In this document: positions 1 to 4,670 of the stretch, one piece after another
Layout: the number at the start of each line of letters is the position of its first letter
Numbering within the stretch: the stretch's first letter is position 1
NCBI GenBank assembly: GCA_035472475.1
Contig: DATIPA010000149.1
Coordinates: 1-6,572 of the forward strand
Direction: 5' to 3'
Length of the DNA: 6,572 bases
Source of the DNA: JAFAXD01 sp035472475
GTDB taxonomy: Bacteria; Pseudomonadota; Alphaproteobacteria; Rhizobiales; Xanthobacteraceae
Position numbers and translations under genes: made by a program
The notes under the pieces: model-generated
Told to the model about the DNA's origin: nothing
The model's database searches: none
What the model saw: the letters and a program-made list of their open reading frames with translations, nothing else

Positions 1-188
1 GCGTTGAAGCAGGTGTTGCAGACGCCGCCCACGAACCAGCGACCGTAAACTCCGGCCGCGGGGTCGAACACCTTGCGGGCAGGCTCGAACCAGTCGATCT
101 CCCCGGCGGCCTCGGCCCAGAAGCCTGCGGGATCGCGTTGCGCCCGCGCATAGATTTCGTGGTAGCGGCTCTTCACCGGCGCATCCAT
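1..188 (-). CDS. prpE: Propionyl-CoA synthetase-like (PrpE), N-terminal part, cut by window edge
   Basis: Reading the minus strand from ATG at 188-186 gives 62 open codons and runs off the left edge. The peptide starts MDAPVKSRYHEIYARAQRDP, followed by FWAEAAGEIDWFEP, then GRWFVGGVCNTCFNA. This is the N-terminal cap (ACAS_N type) of acetyl/propionyl-CoA synthetases. The F-W-x-E-x-A...I-D-W pattern and the RWF-x-GG-x-x-NTC-x-NA pattern resemble PrpE more than Acs. The family activates propionate (or other short-chain acids) to the acyl-CoA through an acyl-adenylate in the cytoplasm, feeding the methylcitrate or methylmalonyl-CoA route. The catalytic adenylation core lies outside the window, so substrate choice cannot be read. 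A strong Shine-Dalgarno, GAGGAGGGGG at 206-197, supports this ATG over the overlapping ATG at 184. The gene is divergent from the TauE-like gene. A plain acetyl-CoA synthetase or an uncharacterised paralogue is the main alternative. Confidence 0.8.
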   Translation of the reverse strand, partial: MDAPVKSRYHEIYARAQRDPAGFWAEAAGEIDWFEPARKVFDPAAGVYGRWFVGGVCNTCFN

Positions 189-196
189 GGCTCGCG

Positions 197-206
197 CCCC
201 CTCCTC
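197..206 (-). promoter_or_regulatory. Ribosome binding site of the prpE-like gene
   Basis: The minus strand reads GAGGAGGGGG here, with the AGGAGG core 11 bases before the ATG at 188-186. It is one of the two strongest Shine-Dalgarno matches in the window and fixes the start of the prpE-like gene. Confidence 0.7.
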
Positions 207-244
207 GATCTAATCCTGCATTTTGAGCCCGCGCGATGGCAATG

Positions 245-277
245 CAAGCGTGCCATGCGGCCGCATCAGCGCGCTTG
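245..277. repeat. Long imperfect dyad in the divergent spacer (possible operator or hairpin)
   Basis: The left arm is CAAGCGTGC (245-253), one unpaired C, then ATGCGG (255-260). The right arm is CCGCAT (261-266), an unpaired CA, then GCGCGCTTG (269-277). The arms are reverse complements over 15 positions, with one T/G mismatch (251 against 271) and a 1-versus-2 base bulge. The centre, ATGCGGCCGCAT, is a perfect 12-bp palindrome. There is no T-tract on either side, so a rho-independent terminator is unlikely. The dyad lies between two divergent genes and touches the -35-like box at 275-280. An operator for a dimeric regulator is the simplest reading, but no regulator family is recognised and no regulator gene lies in the window. 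Confidence 0.5.
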
Positions 278-304
278 ACCGCAATCCATCGTGCCGGACA
301 TACA
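275..304 (+). promoter_or_regulatory. Weak sigma-70-like promoter candidate for the TauE-like gene
   Basis: CTTGAC at 274-279 (TTGACC at 275-280) is a good alphaproteobacterial -35 box. The best -10 match, CATACA at 299-304, lies 18 bases further on and is poor (about 3 of 6 to TATAAT). If used, transcription would start near 310, leaving a leader of roughly 70 bases before the GTG at 382. The -35 box overlaps the right end of the 245-277 dyad, which would suit repression. This rests on pattern matching alone. Confidence 0.25.
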
Positions 305-323
305 ACATTGATCTTGCTCAACA

Positions 324-345
324 GCGCGCGGCCAAGCCGGCGCGC
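324..345 (+). other. GC-rich hairpin in the presumed leader of the TauE-like gene
   Basis: Bases 324-332 (GCGCGCGGC) pair with 336-345 (GCCGGCGCGC) around a CAA loop, giving nine G-C pairs with a single bulged G at 339. The hairpin ends one base before an ATG at 347. No T-run follows, so it is not a classical terminator. In mRNA it would be very stable and could influence translation of the downstream mini-ORF and gene. In a GC-rich genome some such structures arise by chance. Confidence 0.4.
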
Positions 346-346
346 C

Positions 347-385
347 ATGAACCGCAGTGACGCCCTGCTCCCCGGCAATCCGTGA
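347..385 (+). CDS. Possible 12-residue leader ORF overlapping the TauE-like start
   Basis: ATG at 347 opens MNRSDALLPGNP and stops at TGA 383-385. The stop overlaps the GTG start at 382 in a GTGA arrangement typical of translational coupling. No clear Shine-Dalgarno precedes the ATG, and the GC-rich hairpin at 324-345 sits where one would be expected. There is no run of a single amino acid to suggest classical attenuation. It may be a real coupling leader or a chance ORF. Confidence 0.2.
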   Translation: MNRSDALLPGNP

Positions 386-1137
386 TCACCGATCCTTTGT
401 TCATCCTGGTCGCCGTGGTGGCGGTGACGTTTCTCGGTCTCGCCAAGGGCGGCTTTGCCGGCATCGGCATGGCCGCGACCCCGCTGATGGCGCTCACCGT
501 GCCGCCGCTCCAGGCGGCCGCGATCCTGCTGCCGATCCTGATGGTGCAGGACGTCATTTCGGTGTGGACCTATCGCCGCACCTGGAGCGCCTGGAACCTG
601 AAGGTGATGTTGCCGGGCGCGGTGATCGGCGTCGCTGCCGCGTGGGCGCTGGCGGCGCAGGTCTCCGATGTGGGGCTGCGGCTGGCAGTCGGCGTGATCG
701 GCATTGCGTTCGTGCTCAACGGCTGGCTGCGCAAGATGCCGATCCAAGCCAGCAAGCCGACCGCACTCGGCGGCGTGTTCTGGGGCGGACTATCGGGGTT
801 CACTTCGACACTGGTGCAGGCGGGCGCTCCGCCGTTCCAGATTCATCTGCTGCCGCAGAAGCTGCCCAAGCTCACGTTCGTCGGCACCAACATGATCTTT
901 TTCGCGGCGGTCAACTGGTTCAAGCTCGTGCCCTACTCGGGCCTCGGCCAATTCTCGACGCGCACGCTCGCGACCTCGCTGATGCTGCTGCCGCTCGCGG
1001 TCGCAACCAACTTTCTGGGCATCTGGCTGGTGCGGGTGATGCCGAACGATCTGTTCTTCCGGCTCGCCTACGTGCTGATGTTCGTGATCTCGCTCGCGCT
1101 TGTCGTTCATGCCGGATACGACTTGGCGCAAACGTAA
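382..1137 (+). CDS. TauE/SafE-family (DUF81) integral membrane transporter
   Basis: This 251-residue, strongly hydrophobic protein has about eight membrane segments (roughly 5-22, 43-63, 75-93, 98-116, 127-147, 165-185, 195-217 and 226-245). The N-terminal half carries the family's glycine-rich entry, LAKGGFAGIGMAATP (20-34). The second half repeats the theme at GLSGFTSTLVQAGAPPFQI (136-154), as expected for the internal duplication of the family. Characterised members export sulfite or organosulfonates such as sulfoacetate, or take up sulfur compounds, across the inner membrane. Many members have no known substrate, so none is assigned here. The start is GTG: an in-frame TGA at 358-360 excludes anything longer, and the only other option is TTG at 397. 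No strong Shine-Dalgarno is visible, but a mini-ORF stop overlaps the GTG, so coupling is possible. The next gene follows after 43 bp on the same strand. Confidence 0.88.
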   Translation: MITDPLFILVAVVAVTFLGLAKGGFAGIGMAATPLMALTVPPLQAAAILLPILMVQDVISVWTYRRTWSAWNLKVMLPGAVIGVAAAWALAAQVSDVGLRLAVGVIGIAFVLNGWLRKMPIQASKPTALGGVFWGGLSGFTSTLVQAGAPPFQIHLLPQKLPKLTFVGTNMIFFAAVNWFKLVPYSGLGQFSTRTLATSLMLLPLAVATNFLGIWLVRVMPNDLFFRLAYVLMFVISLALVVHAGYDLAQT

Positions 1138-1180
1138 ACAATGTCATGCCCTTGACAAAGGGAGCCCGCACACTCGCAAC

Positions 1181-2179
1181 ATGCGAGCTCTTGTCTTGGC
1201 AGCGGCTTTCCTGATGCGCCTCTCGTCGGCGGACGCATTCGACTTGCAGGGTCATCGCGGCGCGCGCGGGCTCGCGCCCGAGAATACCCTCGAGGCGTTC
1301 GCAACGGCATTGAAGATCGGCGTCACCACGCTCGAGCTCGATCTCGGCGTCAGCAAGGACGGCGTGGTCGTGGTCAGCCACGACCGGGTACTCAATCCGG
1401 ACCACACGCGCGGTCCCGACGGACAATTCCTTGCGGGCCCCGGCCCGACGATCCGATCGCTCACGCTTGCGCAGCTCAAGCAATATGACGTCGGCCGGCT
1501 CAAGCCGGGCACCGCCTACGCGGCGGCGTTTCCGCTCCAGCGCCCGATCGACGGCGCCCGCATCCCGGCGCTGCGCGAGGTCTTCGCTCTGACAGAGCGC
1601 ATGGGCGCCAACGGCGTTCGCTTCAACATCGAAACCAAGCTGACGCCGACCTCGAGCGCCGAGACGCCTGATCCGGAAGACTTTGCGGCGGCGGTCGCCG
1701 CGGTCGTGCGCGACAACGGGATGGCGGCGCGGGTCACGGTGCAATCGTTCGACTGGCGCATCCTGATGGCGCTCGCCCGCATCGCGCCGGAGTTCGAGCG
1801 CTCCTGTCTGAGCGTGGAAACACCGCAGGACGACACCCTCGAGCGCGGCCGGCCCGGGCCGTCGCCGTGGACGGCCGGCCTCGACATCGATGATTTCGGC
1901 GGCTCGACCCCGAAGCTGGTAGCGGCTGCCGGGTGTCACGTGTGGTCACCCTATTATCGCAACGTGAACGCGGAGGTCATGGCCGACGCCAAGAGGGCCG
2001 GAATTCGCGTGATCCCCTGGACCGTCAACGAGCGCGCCGACATGGAGCGCTTGATCGATCTTGGGGTCGACGGCCTGATCAGCGATTATCCGGACCGGCT
2101 GCGCGCCGTGCTGGCGGACATGGGAATTCCGCTGCCGGCGCCGGCCGAGGCAGCCGCGAGCGCGGAAAAACGCGATTGA
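1181..2179 (+). CDS. Exported glycerophosphodiester phosphodiesterase (GlpQ/GDPD family)
   Basis: The 332-residue protein hydrolyses glycerophosphodiesters to sn-glycerol-3-phosphate and an alcohol. The GDPD TIM-barrel core is visible: HRGARG with PENT (H25, E34, N35), ELD-x-x-x-SKDG (E52, D54), SHD (H67, D68), FNIETK (E151), VQSFDW, and a C-terminal IPWTVNE followed by GLISDYPDRL. H25 and H67 match the general acid-base pair of the family, and E52, D54 and E151 the metal ligands. Residues 1-19, MRALVLAAAFLMRLSSADA, look like a signal peptide with cleavage at ADA|F, so the enzyme is probably periplasmic, as GlpQ is. That signal peptide is why I chose ATG 1181. In-frame ATGs at 1100 and 1109 lie inside the TauE-like gene and would bury it. 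A GGGAG at 1160-1164 is rather far away (16 bases). No glycerol-3-phosphate transporter is adjacent. The gene sits 43 bp after the TauE-like gene and 58 bp before the acyl-CoA synthetase. Confidence 0.9.
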   Translation: MRALVLAAAFLMRLSSADAFDLQGHRGARGLAPENTLEAFATALKIGVTTLELDLGVSKDGVVVVSHDRVLNPDHTRGPDGQFLAGPGPTIRSLTLAQLKQYDVGRLKPGTAYAAAFPLQRPIDGARIPALREVFALTERMGANGVRFNIETKLTPTSSAETPDPEDFAAAVAAVVRDNGMAARVTVQSFDWRILMALARIAPEFERSCLSVETPQDDTLERGRPGPSPWTAGLDIDDFGGSTPKLVAAAGCHVWSPYYRNVNAEVMADAKRAGIRVIPWTVNERADMERLIDLGVDGLISDYPDRLRAVLADMGIPLPAPAEAAASAEKRD

Positions 2180-2237
2180 TCACCGCGCGCCGTTTCGCTA
2201 CGCCGAGTCGTAGAGCAACGGCGGCGCAAAAACAGCC

Positions 2238-3866
2238 ATGGCGAAATCCCCCTACGATACCAACCTCAACCGGCGGGCGGCGAATTACCAACCGCTGACC
2301 CCGCTCAGCCTGCTCGAGCGCGCGGCCGCGGTCTTCCCCGATCATACCGCCGTCATCCATGGCGGCCACCGGGCGACCTATGCAACCTTCTACGCCCGCA
2401 CGCGAGCGCTGGCGTCGGCGCTCGCAAGGCATGGCATTGCGCGCGGCGACACCGTGTCTGCGATGCTGCCCAACGTCCCGGCCATGCTGGAGGCTCACTA
2501 CGCGGTTCCGATGACCGGCGCGGTGCTCAACGCGCTCAACACGAGGCTCGACGCTGCGGCCATCGCGTTCTTGCTCGATCACGCGCAAGCCAAGGCGATG
2601 ATCGTCGACCGCGAGTTCGCGCAGGTGATCAAGGCGGCGCTGGCGCGCTCGAAGGTCAAGCCGTTCATCATCGATTACGACGATCCGGTCTTTACCGGCG
2701 AGGGCGAGCAGATCGGTGCAATCGAGTACGAAGAATTTCTCCGCGGCGCCGACCCCGAGTTCGCCTGGGCGCTGCCGAAGAACGAATGGGACGCGATTTC
2801 CCTCAACTACACGTCCGGCACGACCGGCGACCCCAAGGGCGTGGTCTATCATCATCGCGGCGCCTATCTGCTCGCGCTCGGCAACGTGCTGACCTGCGGC
2901 ATGGGCAAGCATCCGGTCTATCTGTGGACGCTGCCGATGTTTCACTGCAACGGCTGGTGCTTCCCGTGGACGCTTTCGGTGGTGGCCGGGACCCACGTGT
3001 GCCTGCGCCAGGTGCGGGCCGCGCCGATCTACGACGCGATCGCCTCCTACAAGGTGACGCATCTCTGCGGCGCGCCGATCGTGATGTCGACCTTGCTGGC
3101 CGCGCAGGCGGCCGAGAAGAAGCCGTTGCCGCATCGGGTCGAGTTCATCACCGCGGCTGCGCCGCCGCCCGAGGCCGTGCTCGCCGCCATGCAGGCTGCC
3201 GGCTTCAACGTCACCCATGTGTATGGCTTGACCGAGGTTTACGGTCCGGCGGTGGTCAACGAATGGCACCTTCATTGGGACAAGCTCGCCGGCCCCGAAC
3301 AGGCGGCACGCAAGGCGCGCCAGGGCGTGCGTTATCCGGTGCTCGACGCGCTCGACGTGCTTGATCCCACGAGCATGAAGCCAGTGCCGCGCGACGGCGC
3401 AACGCTCGGGGAAGTCATGTTTCGCGGCAACGTGGTCATGAAGGGCTATCTCAAGAACAAGGCCGCGACCGACAAAGCCTTCAGGGGCGGCTGGTTTCAT
3501 TCCGGCGATCTCGGCGTCATCCACCCGGACGGCTACGTGCAGCTCAAGGATCGTTCCAAGGACATCATCATCTCGGGCGGTGAGAACGTCTCCTCGATCG
3601 AAGTCGAAGATGCACTCTACAAACACCCCGCGGTGGCGGCCGCGGCGGTCGTGGCCAAGCCCGACGAGAAATGGGGCGAGACGCCGTGCGCATTCGTCGA
3701 GCTGCGCGACGGCGAGCGCGCAACCGCGGAGGAACTGATCGACTGGTGCCGTCAGCACCTTGCCAAGTTCAAGGTGCCGCGCCACGTTGTGTTTACCGAG
3801 ATCCCCAAAACGTCGACTGGAAAAATTCAAAAGTTCAGGTTGCGCGAGATGGCAAAAGACGTCTGA
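2238..3866 (+). CDS. AMP-forming acyl-CoA synthetase, DmdB / plant-AAE type
   Basis: This 542-residue ANL-superfamily ligase activates a carboxylic acid to its CoA thioester via an acyl-adenylate. The usual motifs appear in order: P-loop YTSGTTGDPKG (191-201), the motif YGLTE (329-333), HSGDLG with ATP-ribose-binding D424, DRSKD with R439, ISGGENVSS, and the C-terminal PKTSTGKIQKF with catalytic lysine K529. The full-length N-terminus (YDTNLNRRAANYQPLTPLS) and the YHHRGAYLLALGN stretch after the P-loop recall the group that includes the 3-methylmercaptopropionyl-CoA ligase DmdB and plant acyl-activating enzymes. That group also contains many medium-chain fatty acyl or aromatic acid ligases, so the substrate is open. 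ATG 2238 is chosen because the N-terminal family pattern begins immediately after it, although the Shine-Dalgarno is weak. No signal peptide or membrane segment is seen, so the enzyme is cytoplasmic. It may be co-transcribed with the phosphodiesterase gene 58 bp upstream. Confidence 0.93.
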   Translation: MAKSPYDTNLNRRAANYQPLTPLSLLERAAAVFPDHTAVIHGGHRATYATFYARTRALASALARHGIARGDTVSAMLPNVPAMLEAHYAVPMTGAVLNALNTRLDAAAIAFLLDHAQAKAMIVDREFAQVIKAALARSKVKPFIIDYDDPVFTGEGEQIGAIEYEEFLRGADPEFAWALPKNEWDAISLNYTSGTTGDPKGVVYHHRGAYLLALGNVLTCGMGKHPVYLWTLPMFHCNGWCFPWTLSVVAGTHVCLRQVRAAPIYDAIASYKVTHLCGAPIVMSTLLAAQAAEKKPLPHRVEFITAAAPPPEAVLAAMQAAGFNVTHVYGLTEVYGPAVVNEWHLHWDKLAGPEQAARKARQGVRYPVLDALDVLDPTSMKPVPRDGATLGEVMFRGNVVMKGYLKNKAATDKAFRGGWFHSGDLGVIHPDGYVQLKDRSKDIIISGGENVSSIEVEDALYKHPAVAAAAVVAKPDEKWGETPCAFVELRDGERATAEELIDWCRQHLAKFKVPRHVVFTEIPKTSTGKIQKFRLREMAKDV

Positions 3867-3925
3867 CGGAACCTCGATCCCGTGGCCCAGTTCCTGTATT
3901 GATCTACCATCCGCAGCGCGAATGT

Positions 3926-3944
3926 CCGCTATATTGATTAGCGG
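3926..3944. repeat. Short inverted repeat upstream of the FecR-domain gene
   Basis: CCGCTA (3926-3931) and TAGCGG (3939-3944) are perfect reverse complements around a 7-base AT-rich spacer (TATTGAT). In RNA two G-U pairs would extend the stem to eight. No T-tract follows, so it is a poor terminator for the synthetase gene. It overlaps the first CTATAT box, a position that would suit an operator. Confidence 0.35.
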
Positions 3945-3960
3945 GTTGCGCCACTATATC
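3929..3960 (+). promoter_or_regulatory. Possible promoter region of the fecR-cyclase unit
   Basis: This is the most AT-rich patch of the 127-bp spacer. CTATAT, a typical alphaproteobacterial -10 box, occurs at 3929-3934 and again at 3954-3959, 25 bases apart. TTGATT at 3934-3939 could act as a -35 for the second box, but the spacer to TATATC (3955-3960) is only 15 bases. The first box has no acceptable -35 at 16-18 bases. A promoter somewhere here is likely on context. The exact boxes are uncertain. Confidence 0.25.
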
Positions 3961-3981
3961 GACAGTCGTGCCGAAGGAAAC

Positions 3982-3988
3982 GAGGAGG
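3982..3988 (+). promoter_or_regulatory. Ribosome binding site of the FecR-domain gene
   Basis: GAGGAGG lies five bases before the ATG at 3994. It decides the start of the FecR-domain gene, because the reading frame stays open far upstream (for example an ATG at 3922) and a longer start would hide the signal peptide. Confidence 0.8.
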
Positions 3989-3993
3989 CCACG

Positions 3994-4629
3994 ATGGTTC
4001 GGGAGACCGGAAACACGTTGTCGCTCGATCGTCGTCGGGTGCTAGGTGCCGCGGTTGGCGCAGCATTCCTCGCCCCCAACATCGCCAACGCCCAGACGCC
4101 GCAGCCGGTCGGCTCCGTCGAGGACATCAAGGGCGAAGCTTTTGCCGACTCGCGCGACAAGCGGCGGGCGCTGGAGCGCGCGGCCCCGCTCTATCTCACC
4201 GACGTCGTCGCGACCGGACCGGATTCCCGCCTTGTCCTGCATCTCGGCACCATGACCACGCTCAAGCTCGGAGCGTCGGCACGCCTCACCATCGATAAGT
4301 TTCTGTTGAACGTCGGTGGCGAGATCACCTTGCAGTCGGGACCGATTCTGTTCGACCGGCCGGAGGATAGTCCGCCGACCGACATGCAGTTTCACAGTTC
4401 TTTCGGCTTGATCGCGGTGCGCGGCACGCGCTTCTTCGCCGGGCCGAGCAACAATGTGTTTGGTGTGTTCGTGGCGCGCGGCCGGGTCGCGGTTTCGGGG
4501 GCCGGAACCCAAGTTGTCGTAGAAGCCGGCCAAGGAACCAACATCGCGCAGCCTGGCGCGGCGCCAACGCCTCCGGCGCCGTGGGGCGAACCGCGAATCC
4601 GTGCGGCGATGGCGAGTGCCGAGATGTGA
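3994..4629 (+). CDS. Secreted FecR-domain protein with Tat-like signal peptide
   Basis: This is a 211-residue protein. Residues 11-33 read LDRRRVLGAAVGAAFLAPNIANA: a twin-arginine-like R-R-R-V-L motif (R13-R15), a hydrophobic stretch, and a cleavage site ANA|QT at 33/34. After it comes a FecR domain (PF04773 type), roughly residues 38-190. Its pattern is GPDSRLVLHLG, LKLGASARLTI, ITLQSGPILFD, the hallmark AVRGTRFF (V142-R143-G144-T145), then VFVARGRVAVSG and VVVEAGQGTNI. It lacks the cytoplasmic anti-sigma region and membrane helix of true FecR, and no ECF sigma factor or TonB receptor gene is near. It is therefore a stand-alone periplasmic FecR-domain protein, not an iron-citrate regulator. 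The tail is proline/alanine-rich. The CHASE2 cyclase gene starts 41 bp downstream with no terminator between, so the two are probably an operon, and a role in presenting a signal to the cyclase sensor is inferred. Export by Sec instead of Tat is possible. Confidence 0.88.
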   Translation: MVRETGNTLSLDRRRVLGAAVGAAFLAPNIANAQTPQPVGSVEDIKGEAFADSRDKRRALERAAPLYLTDVVATGPDSRLVLHLGTMTTLKLGASARLTIDKFLLNVGGEITLQSGPILFDRPEDSPPTDMQFHSSFGLIAVRGTRFFAGPSNNVFGVFVARGRVAVSGAGTQVVVEAGQGTNIAQPGAAPTPPAPWGEPRIRAAMASAEM

Positions 4630-4657
4630 CAAGTCGGAGCGCGGTCGCTCGCGCGGC

Positions 4658-4664
4658 GGAGTGA
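4658..4664 (+). promoter_or_regulatory. Ribosome binding site of the CHASE2 cyclase gene
   Basis: GGAGTGA ends six bases before the ATG at 4671 (nine bases from the end of its GGAG core). Its TGA is also the in-frame stop that rules out any earlier start for the cyclase. Confidence 0.6.
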
Positions 4665-4670
4665 GCGGCG

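Noticed and set aside
1152..1157. Perfect TTGACA -35 box just before the phosphodiesterase gene
   Set aside because: No -10-like sequence lies 16-18 bases downstream (the region is CGCAAC/ATGCGA). A start there would also fall inside the coding sequence chosen on signal-peptide grounds.
1100..1180. Longer N-terminus for the phosphodiesterase from ATG 1100 or 1109
   Set aside because: It would overlap the TauE-like gene and place a charged, non-conserved stretch ahead of a clear signal peptide starting at 1181.
357..1214. 285-codon plus-strand frame overlapping the TauE-like gene
   Set aside because: It is low-complexity Arg/Ala/Gly sequence in an alternative frame, whereas the frame starting at 382 gives a coherent multi-helix membrane protein.
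920..1939. 339-codon minus-strand open frame opposite the TauE-like and phosphodiesterase genes
   Set aside because: The composition is arginine-rich shadow sequence. It spans two well-supported plus-strand genes and shows no family pattern.
2079..3830. 583-codon minus-strand open frame opposite the acyl-CoA synthetase
   Set aside because: It is rich in Arg, His and Gly with no recognisable motif. It lies antisense to a gene with a full set of ANL motifs and results from high GC at third positions.
3760..3993. Longer N-terminus for the FecR-domain protein
   Set aside because: The extra residues lie in an alternative frame of the synthetase gene and its spacer. The strong GAGGAGG and the Tat-like signal both point to ATG 3994.
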